A stretch of 64,000 bases of DNA from Maribacter cobaltidurans (GCF_002269385.1 NZ_CP022957.1:3711001-3775000); one strand, 5' to 3'. Positions 43,038 to 53,979 are shown, counted from the first letter of the stretch. The notes: generated by a model from the sequence alone, not told the origin. Made by a program: numbers and translations.

Positions 43038-46000
43038 ATGGCTCTAAAAGTAGCGATCAGACATAAAACTAAGTACAAATATGATAGAAGGGTAAATCTC
43101 TCTCCACATATATTTAGGCTTCGCCCGGCACCCCATAGTAGAACGCCCATAGAAGCTTATTCCATTAAAATAAAACCGGAGAATCATTTCTTTAATTGGC
43201 AACAAGATCCCTTTGGAAATTATTTGGCACGCTTGGTCTTTCCTGAAAAAACGGAAGAGCTCTCCATAGATGTAGAGATTATTGCGGACATGAAGACCAT
43301 TAATCCCTTCGATTTTTTTGTTGAAGAGTCCGTTGAGGAATTTCCGTTTACCTACAAACCAGAGCTCAAAAAAGAACTATTGCCTTACTTGGAAGTAACT
43401 GAGAGTGGACCTTTGTTAAAGGAATGGCTCAATACCATTGATAAAACACCTAGGCGAAGTATCGATTTTTTAACTGGATTGAATCAAGATCTTTATAATT
43501 ATCTGAATTACACCATACGTATGGAGCCTGGGGTACAGACCTGTGAGGAGACCTTGGACAAAAAATTGGGTTCTTGTAGGGATTTTGCATGGCTTTTGGT
43601 GCAGACCTTGCGACATTTAGGTTTGGCGGCGCGTTTTGTTTCTGGTTATTTGGTGCAATTGAAATCGGATGAGAAATCCTTGGATGGGCCATCGGGTCCT
43701 GAAGAGGACTTTACAGATTTACACGCTTGGGCAGAAGTGTATTTACCTGGGGCTGGTTGGATTGGTCTGGATGCAACTTCCGGTCTACTTGCTGGTGAGG
43801 GGCATATTCCCTTGGCATGTACTCCTTCCTTTGAAAGTGCCGCACCCGTTTATGGTTTGATGGATCCTTGTGAGACCGAGTTCGAATTTGATAATTCAGT
43901 AACCCGAATTTTTGAATCACCCAGGGTAACAAAGCCTTACACAGAAGAACAGTGGAAGGCCATATATGATTTAGGATTTAAGGTAGAGGAGGAGTTGCAA
44001 CAAAATGATGTGCGATTGACTATGGGTGGGGAACCCACTTTTGTGTCCATAGATGATATGGAATCCGAAGAATGGAACACGGCTGCAGATGGTGACCATA
44101 AGCGCCAATTGGCGAGCTCTTTGTCCCTGCGTTTGTTGGAAGTCTTTGGAAAGGGAGGTATGTTGCACCACGCCCAAGGGAAATGGTATCCGGGAGAACC
44201 CTTGCCCAGATGGTTGATTGGCATTCACTGGCGAAAGGATGGTAAGCCCATTTGGGAAAATCCGGATTTGTTGGCATCTTTTACCAAAGAATATGATCTT
44301 CCGGAAAATATCACGTCAGAATTTTTGAAAACCTTGGCGGACTACTTAAAATGTCCAAAGGACACCATTGCACCTGCCTTTGAAGATGCTTTTTATTTTC
44401 TATGGGAAGAAAGAAAATTACCTACTGATATTGACCCCAAAGAGTACAATGAAAAGGATACTGCCTTACGAAGAAAGTTGGGTGAAGTTTTGGAACAAGG
44501 GGTTGGTAAAACAGTAGGACATGTAATGCCCCTGAACAAAAAAGGTATCCATTGGATAACCAACACATGGGAATTTAGGGGAAAACATCTTTTCTTGAGC
44601 CCTGGAAATTCGCCAATCGGCCTACGGTTACCCTTGGAGTCGCTTCCGAAGGAACCAGAAGTACCATCCGAGCCTACTGCGGAACCCGAGCTTTTTGAGC
44701 CCAAACCATCCTTAAAGCCGTATGCGGCTGATTTAAAGGAGCGTTTGGAGGGCAACATCAATGAAAATATTAAAAAGCAACCCTATGTTAGAACGGCCAT
44801 ATGTGCAGAGGTAAGGGACTCAAAATTGTTCTTGTTCTTGCCCCCGCTGGATAGTGCAGATGATTTTTTGGATTTGGTGGCAAGTATAGAGGCTACCGCG
44901 AAGCAACTTAATGTACCGGTTATCCTTGAAGGTTATGAGCCTCCTAGGGACAATAGATTGGAAGTCTTAAAAGTGACCCCGGATCCGGGGGTGATAGAGG
45001 TAAATGTGCATCCTGCACACAACTGGCAGGAGTTGACGGACAATACCTTAAAACTTTACGAAGAGGCGAAAAAATCCAGGTTGGGCACAGAAAAGTTTAT
45101 GTTGGATGGCAAACATACGGGTACCGGTGGAGGTAATCATGTTACTTTAGGAGGAACTACCCCTGCGGATAGTCCATTGCTCCGTAACCCACAATTACTG
45201 CGGAGTTTATTAACTTTTTGGCAACACCATCCCGGTCTTTCGTATCTCTTTTCAGGAGCTTTTATCGGTCCAACAAGTCAAGCACCCAGGGTAGATGAAG
45301 CTAGGTTGGAAAATTTGTATGAATTGGAAATTGCTTTTTCCCAAATTCCGGAAGATAAGGAAGTGCCGTTTTGGTTAACAGACAGACTTTTCAGGCATTT
45401 GCTCACGGATATTACGGGAAATACGCATAGAGCGGAGTTTTGTATCGATAAACTTTATTCCCCGGATTCCTCTTCCGGGCGATTGGGGATTTTGGAACTT
45501 CGAGCATTTGACATGCCGCCACATGCACAAATGAGCCTTATGCAGATGTTGTTGGTGCGTACGCTGGTCTCATGGTTCTGGAAGAATCCCTATAAACATA
45601 ATTTGGTGCGATGGGGTACGGAACTGCATGATAAGTTCTTGTTGGAGCACTTCGTAAAAGAAGATATCAAGGATATCGTAGAGCAATTGAACGATGCAGG
45701 GTATCCCTTTAAATTAGATTGGTTCGACCCATTTTTTGAATTCCGTTTTCCGCTTTACGGTATGGTTGAAATCAACGGAATCCAATTGGAGCTTAGAATG
45801 GCCATAGAACCCTGGAACGTCTTGGGCGAGGAAATGTCCGGTAGGGGAACGGCAAGGTATGTGGATTCCTCCTTGGAAAGGGTTCAGGTAAAATTGAAAA
45901 ATTTCACCGAGGAGCGGTATACCTTAACTTGTAATGGGGTCAAAGTGGAATTGAGTTCTACGGGAACCAAAGGGGAATATGTGGCAGGTGTCCGGTTCAA

Positions 46001-46361
46001 GGCTTGGGAACCTTGGTCCGCACTTCACCCAACAATTGGGGTAGATACACCGTTGGTATTTGATATTGTGGATGATTGGAACAAAAAGTCCATTGGGGGT
46101 TGCACTTATTTTGTATCACATCCTGGAGGACGTTCCTATGATACCTATCCCGTCAACAGCTATGAGGCCGAATCTAGACGAATAAACCGTTTCTGGGAGT
46201 TTGGACATACCCAAGGTGAAGTGACACCGATGGAATTGGCACCTTCAACAAATTTTGCAGGTAGAACGGTACAACCAAAGGTAGCTTCCAATACATTTGT
46301 ATATAAAGAGATACCTATAAATCCGGAATATCCTCATGTGACGGATTTAAGAAAGAAGTAA
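43038..46361 (+). CDS. Transglutaminase-like/DUF2126 fusion protein
   Basis: A 1,107-residue protein. Residues about 1-290 are a bacterial transglutaminase N-terminal domain plus a papain-like transglutaminase core with KKLGSCRDFAW (Cys180), DLHAWAEVYL (His229) and GLDATSG (Asp245), a complete triad. The rest (about 300-1107) is DUF2126, with conserved stretches such as RLTMGGEPTFVSIDD and GGGNHVTLGG. Comparative work links this set to a peptide-ligating or protein-tagging system. It is followed after 13 bp by the ATP-grasp/alpha-E gene and then by a second transglutaminase, in one operon. Confidence 0.92.
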   Translation: MALKVAIRHKTKYKYDRRVNLSPHIFRLRPAPHSRTPIEAYSIKIKPENHFFNWQQDPFGNYLARLVFPEKTEELSIDVEIIADMKTINPFDFFVEESVEEFPFTYKPELKKELLPYLEVTESGPLLKEWLNTIDKTPRRSIDFLTGLNQDLYNYLNYTIRMEPGVQTCEETLDKKLGSCRDFAWLLVQTLRHLGLAARFVSGYLVQLKSDEKSLDGPSGPEEDFTDLHAWAEVYLPGAGWIGLDATSGLLAGEGHIPLACTPSFESAAPVYGLMDPCETEFEFDNSVTRIFESPRVTKPYTEEQWKAIYDLGFKVEEELQQNDVRLTMGGEPTFVSIDDMESEEWNTAADGDHKRQLASSLSLRLLEVFGKGGMLHHAQGKWYPGEPLPRWLIGIHWRKDGKPIWENPDLLASFTKEYDLPENITSEFLKTLADYLKCPKDTIAPAFEDAFYFLWEERKLPTDIDPKEYNEKDTALRRKLGEVLEQGVGKTVGHVMPLNKKGIHWITNTWEFRGKHLFLSPGNSPIGLRLPLESLPKEPEVPSEPTAEPELFEPKPSLKPYAADLKERLEGNINENIKKQPYVRTAICAEVRDSKLFLFLPPLDSADDFLDLVASIEATAKQLNVPVILEGYEPPRDNRLEVLKVTPDPGVIEVNVHPAHNWQELTDNTLKLYEEAKKSRLGTEKFMLDGKHTGTGGGNHVTLGGTTPADSPLLRNPQLLRSLLTFWQHHPGLSYLFSGAFIGPTSQAPRVDEARLENLYELEIAFSQIPEDKEVPFWLTDRLFRHLLTDITGNTHRAEFCIDKLYSPDSSSGRLGILELRAFDMPPHAQMSLMQMLLVRTLVSWFWKNPYKHNLVRWGTELHDKFLLEHFVKEDIKDIVEQLNDAGYPFKLDWFDPFFEFRFPLYGMVEINGIQLELRMAIEPWNVLGEEMSGRGTARYVDSSLERVQVKLKNFTEERYTLTCNGVKVELSSTGTKGEYVAGVRFKAWEPWSALHPTIGVDTPLVFDIVDDWNKKSIGGCTYFVSHPGGRSYDTYPVNSYEAESRRINRFWEFGHTQGEVTPMELAPSTNFAGRTVQPKVASNTFVYKEIPINPEYPHVTDLRKK

Positions 46362-46374
46362 TTAGAATAAATCA

Positions 46375-48939
46375 ATGTCCACAACCACGAAGACGAGCTG
46401 GTTAAATAGCTACTCCACAACACTAGGCAATGATGAGGTGTTCAATCCCAATAATGAAGTAAAGGGGTATTGGAAGAAACTGTTTTCAGGTTTTGACAAG
46501 TTGGGAGAAAACGGCCTTTCCGGACGCCAAAAGGATATCGATTGGTTGCTTTTGGAAAATGGTGTCACTTACAATGTATACAACGACCCACAGGGAATGC
46601 ATCGTCCTTGGAACCTAAACGTGGTTCCCTTGATCATGCACCAGAATGAATGGCAAAATGTGGAAGCCGGATTAAAACAACGGGCCGAGTTATTGAATTT
46701 GGTTCTTAAGGATGTATATAGTGAGCGTAGACTGATAAAGGACGGTATTATTCCGCATGAAGTCATTTACGGCCATAGAGGATTTTTACGGCAATGTTCT
46801 GGTATTGAATATACTACGGAAAAGCTTCTCTCGATATATGCTGCTGATCTGGCCAGGGGTACGGATGGCAGATTATGGGTGGTAAACGATAGGACCGAAG
46901 CCCCGTCAGGTATGGGCTATGCCTTGGAAAACCGATCTACTACCAGTAGGACACTTCCTGAAATGTACTCCAAGATGAACGTTTCACGTTTATCGGTTTT
47001 CTTCAGGGATTTTCATCAAATGTTGATTGATAGCTCCCCGATCAAAAGGGATAATCCCAATATTGTCATATTGACACCGGGCTCACATAACGAAACCTAT
47101 TTTGAACACGCTTTTATGGCTTCGTTCTTAGGATATCCCTTGGTGCAAGGAAACGATTTGGTGGTTCGTGACGGATTTCTTTGGATGAAATCTTTGCAAG
47201 GACTAAAGCGAATTGATGTGGTTTTGCGTAGGGTAGATGATGCCTTTTCAGACCCTTTGGAACTTAGGGAGGATTCCCACTTGGGCGTTGCGGGTCTTTT
47301 GGATGTAGTCCGAAGAAAAAATGTTTCGGTCATTAATCCAGTGGGGAGTGGGGTTATAGAAAATCCCGGTTTGATACCTTTTATGCCAGCCATAGCAAGG
47401 TATTTTTTAAACGAGGAATTGATCTTGCCCCAGATTGCATCTTGGTGGTGCGGTCAGGAAAAGGAAAAGAATTATGTACTGAACAACCTCTCCAATTTGG
47501 TCATCAAACGTATCGATAGAACCAATAGGGAAAGTATATATTTCGGTAAGTTTTTAAGTTTGGCCGAACTGGATTCCCTGAAAGAAAAAATAAAGGAAAG
47601 ACCCTATAGGTTCGTTGCCCAGGAGCAAATCAATTTTTCCACAGCACCCAATTTATTAGGAAGTACGTTGACACCTAGAAATGTGGTTACACGGGCATTC
47701 TCCATAGCTTCTGGAAATCATTATAGTGTGATGCCGGGCGGACTCGTGAGGGTGGCCCCGGATAGTAAAACGGTTCGGGTTTCCAATCAAAGAGGAGGGA
47801 CCAGTAAGGATTTTTGGGTCGTTGAAAATCAGCCTGTAAAAGAGGATAAAAATAGGAACTGGGAACAAAAATCGTCGATAGCTATATCCGGCTTGGACGA
47901 TCTACCCAGCCTAACGGCAGAAAATCTCTTTTGGGCGGGACGCTACGTAGGCAGGACGCTTGTGAATGCGAGGTTTATTCGCACAGTAATGCGTCAGCTG
48001 GCCATGGCCCAGAATATGGACACCAAACCGGACTCCGTAAAGCTTCAAGTTCTTTTAAAAGCGGTTACCCACCTTACGGGTACATATCCAGGCTTTTCGG
48101 AAAAGGCAAAGGAAGGTAAACCCGCAATGGAAAACCCATATGAAGAAATGCTTTCTGTAATACGGGACAAAGATCGGGTAGGTAGTTTGGCCCATACCAT
48201 AGGCATGTTCAGTAATTCGTACTACTCCATTCGAAATCTTTGGTCTTCGGATATGTGGCGGGTTTTTGAAAACATTCAAAAATTATGGCAGAATTTCCAG
48301 GATGAGGAAAATCCGTCCATATTGAAAATATTAAAGGTCCTCAATCAATTAATAACCCGGTTAATTGCCTTCATGGGGCTCATTGAGGAAAGTATCATGG
48401 TGCAGCAGGGCCTGTTACTTTACTTCATTGGTCTGCAATTGGAACAAAGTATGTTGGCCATTACCAAATGCCGCTCCCTTTTGGCCGTCAAATATGATAC
48501 ACAGGTGGAGTATGACTTATTGGAATATCTGCTTACCAGTCACGAAAGTTTGAACATTTATAGGTATAGCTATCGCTCACATATTCAATTGGAGCATGTG
48601 CTGGATTTGGTGATTTTGGATGTGGAGTATGCCAGGTCCTTGACGTTTATGATCAAAAGATTGCAGAAGGATATTGCAAGGTTACCGCACTCCAGAAAGG
48701 ATCAGCAGTTGACCAACTATCAAAAATATGTGTTTAGCGCCTTTTCCAAACTCCGTTTATCGGAATCTTCCAAATTATGCTTGACCAAAACGAAAAACGA
48801 TGTGGTGCGGGAAGATCTGGATACCTTGTTGGAAGAACTTTCAGATTTGCTTTACAAGACCTCCCAATCCCTTACTGGAACCTATTTTAACCATACGGAT
48901 AGACAAACACAAATGTTTACCCAGTCTTTTCCAATCTGA
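46375..48939 (+). CDS. Circularly permuted ATP-grasp and alpha-E domain protein
   Basis: An 854-residue two-domain protein. Residues about 20-490 are a circularly permuted ATP-grasp ligase (LRQCSGIEYTTEKLLSIYAAD, VVNDRTEAPSGMGYALENR, VVLRRVDDAF). Residues about 515-830 are the helical alpha-E domain (LFWAGRYVGRTLVNARFIRT). ATP-grasp enzymes make amide bonds through acyl-phosphates, so this is the likely peptide ligase of the cluster. In many genomes the two domains are separate genes; here they are fused. It ends 2 bp before the next gene. Confidence 0.92.
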   Translation: MSTTTKTSWLNSYSTTLGNDEVFNPNNEVKGYWKKLFSGFDKLGENGLSGRQKDIDWLLLENGVTYNVYNDPQGMHRPWNLNVVPLIMHQNEWQNVEAGLKQRAELLNLVLKDVYSERRLIKDGIIPHEVIYGHRGFLRQCSGIEYTTEKLLSIYAADLARGTDGRLWVVNDRTEAPSGMGYALENRSTTSRTLPEMYSKMNVSRLSVFFRDFHQMLIDSSPIKRDNPNIVILTPGSHNETYFEHAFMASFLGYPLVQGNDLVVRDGFLWMKSLQGLKRIDVVLRRVDDAFSDPLELREDSHLGVAGLLDVVRRKNVSVINPVGSGVIENPGLIPFMPAIARYFLNEELILPQIASWWCGQEKEKNYVLNNLSNLVIKRIDRTNRESIYFGKFLSLAELDSLKEKIKERPYRFVAQEQINFSTAPNLLGSTLTPRNVVTRAFSIASGNHYSVMPGGLVRVAPDSKTVRVSNQRGGTSKDFWVVENQPVKEDKNRNWEQKSSIAISGLDDLPSLTAENLFWAGRYVGRTLVNARFIRTVMRQLAMAQNMDTKPDSVKLQVLLKAVTHLTGTYPGFSEKAKEGKPAMENPYEEMLSVIRDKDRVGSLAHTIGMFSNSYYSIRNLWSSDMWRVFENIQKLWQNFQDEENPSILKILKVLNQLITRLIAFMGLIEESIMVQQGLLLYFIGLQLEQSMLAITKCRSLLAVKYDTQVEYDLLEYLLTSHESLNIYRYSYRSHIQLEHVLDLVILDVEYARSLTFMIKRLQKDIARLPHSRKDQQLTNYQKYVFSAFSKLRLSESSKLCLTKTKNDVVREDLDTLLEELSDLLYKTSQSLTGTYFNHTDRQTQMFTQSFPI

Positions 48940-48941
48940 GC

Positions 48942-49832
48942 ATGGTCTTTAATGTAACGCATATCACTACCTATAAATACAATGCACCGGTCAATTATTG
49001 CCATAACATTGCAACATTGCGCCCGCGCAAATCGGAAGGACAGGAATTGTTGGATTATAGGATTCAAATTAGCCCCAAACCCGCGGAAATTACGGAGCGT
49101 GTCGATTTTTTCGGGAATTATATTACCCGATTTTCCATTCAGATGGAGCATGATGTTCTTAAGGTCGTCACGAAGAGTAAAATAATTAGGGATTGTGGGG
49201 CGATTTATGAAAGCTACTTTTCCGAAGCCTGTAGAAAAATTACCATGGACGAGGCACTTTTTGCTTTGAACGGACATGACCCTACGGTTTTGGATGCCAA
49301 ACAGTATGTTTTGGAATCCATATTCATAAGAAGAACGGATAAGAATATTAAGGAATATGCAGAACGTTCATTTCAGGGTAACCGCTCTGTATTTGATGCA
49401 GCGTATGAATTGATGCAGCGCATTTATACCGATTTTGATTTTGTTTCTGGTTTTACCAGTATATCCACCCCTATTGAAGAGGTAATGAAAGTGAAAAAAG
49501 GTGTTTGTCAGGATTTTGCACAAATTGCCATAGCCTGTATACGGTCTGTTGGTCTTCCTGCTCGATACGTAAGCGGATACATAGAAACACTTCCGCCACC
49601 GGGCAAAGAAAAACTGGTGGGTGCCGATGCCTCTCACGCATGGTTTTCCATTTTCATTCCCGGTTTTGGTTGGGTGGATTTTGACCCTACCAATAATCAA
49701 ATACCCAAAGACCAGCATATTGTGGTGGGGTGGGGTAGGGACTACTATGATGTTCCACCTTTAAAGGGAGTGGTCTATGGTAGTGGAAAAAGCAAGCTTA
49801 AAGTATCTGTTGATATTGCCCGGGTGGATTAG
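48942..49832 (+). CDS. Transglutaminase-like cysteine protease family protein
   Basis: A 296-residue protein: N-terminal beta domain ([16 protein letters not shown]) and transglutaminase core with [13 protein letters not shown] (Cys189), [11 protein letters not shown] (His232) and WVDFDPTNN (Asp248). The triad is intact. It is the third gene of the operon. Its N-terminal half parallels that of the 1,107-residue fusion, so the operon holds two related transglutaminases. No proteasome-like Anbu gene, often linked with this set, is in the window. Confidence 0.92.
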   Translation: MVFNVTHITTYKYNAPVNYCHNIATLRPRKSEGQELLDYRIQISPKPAEITERVDFFGNYITRFSIQMEHDVLKVVTKSKIIRDCGAIYESYFSEACRKITMDEALFALNGHDPTVLDAKQYVLESIFIRRTDKNIKEYAERSFQGNRSVFDAAYELMQRIYTDFDFVSGFTSISTPIEEVMKVKKGVCQDFAQIAIACIRSVGLPARYVSGYIETLPPPGKEKLVGADASHAWFSIFIPGFGWVDFDPTNNQIPKDQHIVVGWGRDYYDVPPLKGVVYGSGKSKLKVSVDIARVD

Positions 49833-50713
49833 GTCAAATGCTTTTTAAAAAAATCTATTGTTCTTTTCCAAGCCAATTCGGCCGCTTCACGGTCATATCT
49901 AGGAGTAGTGTCATTATGGAACCCGTGGTTTGCATTTTCATAGATAAATGCCTCATATTTTTTACCATGTCCCTTTAAGGCCGTTTCATAAGCTGGCCAA
50001 CCTTCATTTACCCGCTTATCCAGTTCTCCAAAGTGAAGCAATAAAGGGGCATTTATTTTATCGATATCTTCCGTAGGCTGACCTCCATAAAAGGGTACAG
50101 CGGCACTTAAATCAGGTACTTTAACCGCCATCATATTGGAAATCCATCCGCCAAAACAGAAGCCAACGACCCCTACTTTACCGGTACACTCCGGATGATT
50201 TTTTAAATATTCAAAGGCAGCAATGAAATCTTCCAACATTTCATCCCTATCCCGTTTTCTTTGTAGTTCCCTACCATCATCATCATTGCCTGGATAACCA
50301 CCCAATGGAGTAAGGGCATCCGGAGCAATGGAGATGAATCCGGCCAGAGCCGCACGTCTTCCAACATCCTCAATATGCGGGTTCAATCCTCTATTTTCAT
50401 GCACCACAACAATGCCCGGTAGTTGACCTTCTGAATCGGCCGGTCTCGAGAGCAGGGCCTTAATGGAACCTCCTCCTTTTGGAGATTCATAATTTATATA
50501 TTCCGATTTTAATTTAGGGTCATCGGGCTTTATTTGTATTTTCTTCACATAATCCGGTGAAATGAAGCCAAGCAATGAAGAAACTGTTATTCCCCCTACG
50601 GCATAGGTAGATAGTTTGTCAATAAACAACCTTCGGCTTACCCTATTGTGGGCACAGTCGTCATATAGGTCAAAAACCTCCTGTTTGATGTCCTCTTTTC
50701 TTAACTTTTTCAT
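49829..50713 (-). CDS. Dienelactone hydrolase-family protein with Tat-like signal
   Basis: A 294-residue alpha/beta hydrolase. An N-terminal [16 protein letters not shown] resembles a twin-arginine signal after a 25-residue lead. The core has [10 protein letters not shown] with nucleophile Cys186, a later Asp (HFGELDKRV) and His (NANHGFHND), the dienelactone hydrolase triad. It hydrolyses lactones or esters; the substrate is unknown. It overlaps convergently by 4 bp with the transglutaminase gene and follows a metallo-hydrolase gene by 12 bp. Confidence 0.88.
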   Translation of the reverse strand: MKKLRKEDIKQEVFDLYDDCAHNRVSRRLFIDKLSTYAVGGITVSSLLGFISPDYVKKIQIKPDDPKLKSEYINYESPKGGGSIKALLSRPADSEGQLPGIVVVHENRGLNPHIEDVGRRAALAGFISIAPDALTPLGGYPGNDDDGRELQRKRDRDEMLEDFIAAFEYLKNHPECTGKVGVVGFCFGGWISNMMAVKVPDLSAAVPFYGGQPTEDIDKINAPLLLHFGELDKRVNEGWPAYETALKGHGKKYEAFIYENANHGFHNDTTPRYDREAAELAWKRTIDFFKKHLT

Positions 50714-50725
50714 GGTTATGGTATT

Positions 50726-51592
50726 TTAATCGGCCGATTTATAAATGAATTCCACAATTCTATCCGCATTGATGAAACCTTGTCCGTGGGTCTCGTCCCA
50801 TTCCTTGGACAATCCCATTTTTTGTACTTCCTCCAAGGATTTCCCAGTACCTCTAGCTTCTTTGACACGTTCCCTCAAGGTAATCAAAATTTCGGTATAA
50901 TCCTTCAAATCAGACTTTGAGGAAACCGCCCCATGACCGGGAATGATTTTTGTTTCGTCGTCAATTAGTTCCAAAGCCATTTTTGTGTTCGATATCAATC
51001 CGTCAATATCACCGCCAGAACCCAGGTCCAAATAAGGGTAGCGACCACTAAAAAAATTATCGCCCATGTGAATGACATTATCTTCTGGAAAATAGTAATA
51101 CGTATCCCCATCAGTATGGGCGGGATTAACATGCATAGCATGCACACTCTTTCCATTTTTTAGATGTAGGGTCATTTTGTCGTTAAAGGTAACCACTGGC
51201 CAGGCTTCCTTGGGCTGAGGTTCTTCGGCACCTTCCATACGCTTTCTTACATTCTCATGGGCAATGACCAAGGCACCTGCATTGGCCAAATTTTCATTGC
51301 CACCCGTGTGGTCTCCGTGCATGTGGGTATTGAGAACAAAATTGATAGGCTTGTCCGTTATTGTTTGAACATGGGCAACAATTTTTTCCGTGAGGGGACC
51401 AAATTGGTCATCTATGAGATAGGCGGCATCCTCCCCAATGGCCAATCCTATATTTCCTCCTGCACCAAAAAGTGCGTAAACGTTTTCGGTTAGTTTTTCG
51501 GAGGTGATTTCAACGGTACTGAAATCCCGTTGAGCCAATAATGCAGAGGTACTAAGTAACAAGAGAATAAAAGGTGATTTTAGTTTTAGCAT
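50726..51592 (-). CDS. Secreted metallo-beta-lactamase-fold hydrolase
   Basis: A protein of 288 residues starting MLKLKSPFILLLLSTSALLAQ, a signal peptide; an ATG 45 bp earlier (51637) overlaps the upstream gene and breaks the signal. The metal site is NTHMHGDHTGG with later HVNPAHTDGDTY, HMGDNFF and GHG. It resembles the soxH/quinoprotein-relay and class B-like MBL proteins; the substrate is not deducible. It lies between DUF3500 and dienelactone hydrolase genes in one apparent operon. Confidence 0.87.
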   Translation of the reverse strand: MLKLKSPFILLLLSTSALLAQRDFSTVEITSEKLTENVYALFGAGGNIGLAIGEDAAYLIDDQFGPLTEKIVAHVQTITDKPINFVLNTHMHGDHTGGNENLANAGALVIAHENVRKRMEGAEEPQPKEAWPVVTFNDKMTLHLKNGKSVHAMHVNPAHTDGDTYYYFPEDNVIHMGDNFFSGRYPYLDLGSGGDIDGLISNTKMALELIDDETKIIPGHGAVSSKSDLKDYTEILITLRERVKEARGTGKSLEEVQKMGLSKEWDETHGQGFINADRIVEFIYKSAD

Positions 51593-51633
51593 TGGATTAA
51601 TTTTAAAGTTTTGCTGAAATAGTCTTTTAGGGT

Positions 51634-52806
51634 TCAATGGGAAGTCTCCAGATGTTGTTTGAGTAAATCTTTTCCATAGTCATTACCGTTTGGCGTTCTT
51701 ACCACGGTATGGATATGGTTTCGGGTAGGTCCTCTATCCTTTACATTGGGTACGCCCACCACGCCTTGGTGGTCAAATTCTATAAGGATAACTGGGTTAT
51801 GAATTCTATAGTAAAATACCGCATCTTCGGTGGTATTCCCAATCCATGCAAACCAAGTTTCATCCCAATGCGACTTTATCTCTTCCATTTTTATTTCATG
51901 ATGACCTTCTCGCATATTACTGATATATTGATCTATAAGAAATAGCAAGGCTGTTTTTTCACTAGTAGAAAGATTTTTTACGTTAAGACCTTCAAAATCC
52001 AACACTATATTATCCTTGGAAGCTTCGCCTTTGTTACTATTATGTTTTTTTTCCTTGCTTAAAGTTGCTTCTTCCTGCTGTTCTGGGGATAGTGACTGCA
52101 TAAAGGAAAGGCCTAAATTTTGTTCATCCTGAAACAGAGTATTACCGGCATATTTTCCCGTTGTAGTGATAATGGGTTCTCCACCCATGAACACCGGTGA
52201 CATCACAATCTGGTCACCTAGTACAAAATAGTTGATGACCAAATGATGGCCATCCAATTGCCATCCCCAGGGCTCAGTTTGCGATGGGGACCCCATAACC
52301 GTAAAGAAGTATAGCTCCTCGTCGAACATATCGGGCCTATTGTTCAATTCTGCCAAGGTTTGGTCCGTTTTCATGATGTCCCTGCTCAACTGTAGACCCT
52401 TTGCACTTAAGGATTCTTGCATAAGTTCGAATGCCAGATTTTTTTGTTTTTGGTCCATTTCCTTCAACGAAACTCCTTGTCTCGTATAAATACCATTATC
52501 TACGTTAGACCATTTACGCCATTCAAGGTCTTCGACCGGATAGGTTGTTCGGCTTAATTGCTCTTGATCAAGGCCGTTTAAGAACTGCTTGGCAGCATCA
52601 ATTATAGGTTTTGTGGAAATGCCCGTAGCCTGTATAGGAAAAAGATTTTCAATTTTACCATCCGAGGTAATCACACCTTGAAATTTTTCCGCTAGGGCCT
52701 TATTCTCCATTTGTTTAAAATAGGTTCTGGCATCTCTGGTTTGTGCTTTGGTTTGGCCGTAGGATATACATAACACTAAAACCATTAAGATGTTTAATTT
52801 TTGCAT
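51634..52806 (-). CDS. DUF3500 secreted protein
   Basis: A 390-residue protein with a signal peptide (MQKLNILMVLVLCISYGQTKAQ) and a DUF3500 domain spanning most of the rest, with PWGWQLDGHHLVINYFV, SPVFMGGEP and the C-terminal RNHIHTVVRTPNGNDYG. The family lacks an established function known to me; conserved histidines suggest a metal-dependent or binding role. First gene of the three-gene minus-strand set ending at 49829. Confidence 0.88.
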   Translation of the reverse strand: MQKLNILMVLVLCISYGQTKAQTRDARTYFKQMENKALAEKFQGVITSDGKIENLFPIQATGISTKPIIDAAKQFLNGLDQEQLSRTTYPVEDLEWRKWSNVDNGIYTRQGVSLKEMDQKQKNLAFELMQESLSAKGLQLSRDIMKTDQTLAELNNRPDMFDEELYFFTVMGSPSQTEPWGWQLDGHHLVINYFVLGDQIVMSPVFMGGEPIITTTGKYAGNTLFQDEQNLGLSFMQSLSPEQQEEATLSKEKKHNSNKGEASKDNIVLDFEGLNVKNLSTSEKTALLFLIDQYISNMREGHHEIKMEEIKSHWDETWFAWIGNTTEDAVFYYRIHNPVILIEFDHQGVVGVPNVKDRGPTRNHIHTVVRTPNGNDYGKDLLKQHLETSH

Positions 52807-53071
52807 TTATGAAAGGTTTGTTCAACTATTACTTAACAGGCTTGGACATTATCTTCGTATCACTTAAAATATTCATCATGAACGTATTAAAGGTATGATA
52901 TAATTGTCAAATATGAGCTTTGAATGTCGTTTTGGCATTTATCTCTTCGTGGATTTAATATTTAAATATTGAAGACATATATAATTATGATAGCTTTAAC
53001 AAGTTTGGATTAAACCTTTTGAGTTATTTATGGTCTTATTATTTGTACAAACAACTAAATTTTAGAACATT

Positions 53072-53632
53072 ATGAAAAAAAATCTATCCCTAGTAGCACT
53101 TGTGTTTTGCTCAATTCTTTCTGCTCAATCTACTTGGAAGGCAGACAAAGCGCATTCAAAAGTTGGTTTTGATATTACACATCTCTTGATTTCTGAGGTA
53201 GATGGTAATTTTGATGAATTTGAAATTTCCGCTACCGCTGATGATACTTTTATGAATCCATCCTTTGATGTTTCAATCAACACTGCCAGTGTTGATACGG
53301 ACAATGAAAGAAGGGACGGACATTTGAAAAGTGCCGATTTCTTTGATGTAGAAACCTATCCTACTATGACCTTTAAAACTACATCCGTTGAAAAAACGGG
53401 TGACAATACCTTTAATATGACGGGTGATTTAACCATTCATGGGGTAACGAAATCCGTTACCTTGGAAGGTAAGGTAAATGGAGTCATTACGGATCAGCGT
53501 AGTCAAAAGTTAAAAGCAGGACTTAAAATTACTGGAACCATCAATAGAATTGATTTTGGGGTAGGAGAGGAAAGTGCCGCTATTGGCAATGATGTGGACC
53601 TTACCATAAATTTGGAGATGGCACAAAAATAA
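53072..53632 (+). CDS. YceI-family periplasmic lipocalin-like protein
   Basis: A 186-residue protein with a signal peptide (MKKNLSLVALVFCSILSAQ) and a YceI beta-barrel: WKADKAHSKVGFDITHLL, a DNERRDGHLKSADFFDVETYP core and a TGDLTIHGVTKSV strand. YceI proteins bind polyisoprenoids such as quinones in the periplasm. It is monocistronic and followed by a terminator, and diverges from the DUF3500 gene across a 265-bp gap. Confidence 0.93.
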   Translation: MKKNLSLVALVFCSILSAQSTWKADKAHSKVGFDITHLLISEVDGNFDEFEISATADDTFMNPSFDVSINTASVDTDNERRDGHLKSADFFDVETYPTMTFKTTSVEKTGDNTFNMTGDLTIHGVTKSVTLEGKVNGVITDQRSQKLKAGLKITGTINRIDFGVGEESAAIGNDVDLTINLEMAQK

Positions 53633-53652
53633 AAAGTATAAGAAAAATAAAA

Positions 53653-53677
53653 GCCCACTTCTAATGGGTTTTTTTAT
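53653..53677 (+). terminator. Terminator after the YceI gene
   Basis: Short stem CCCA/TGGG (extended by flanking A-T pairs) followed by seven T residues. Confidence 0.65.
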
Positions 53678-53971
53678 GTCTGTAGATTACAAGGAAAGTG
53701 CCTACTGTATACAGTTTTATTTTGCTTAAGGATAAAAAATTACAGCTCTTGGGAATACAAAAAGCGATTAATCTCCAATTTAATCCGATACCGCACTTAT
53801 TCATTTCATATGACATAAGATTATCGAGGTTTATGTTGGATATTATGCTACTATTGGCCCTGTTTTTAAAGTGAACCATATAATTTCGGCTTAGATTTTT
53901 ATAAATGTATTTTGAACACGTAATATTAGTTATAAGTGGCACAATTATTTTAAATAGCGCCATAAATGGGG

Positions 53972-53979
53972 TATATTTG
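53972..53979 (+). promoter_or_regulatory. -7 element of the transketolase promoter
   Basis: TATATTTG, an exact TAnnTTTG box. A transcript start near 53984 would leave a leader of about 45 nt before the ATG at 54030. No clear -33 TTTG and no GTAAC palindrome were found. Confidence 0.6.
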
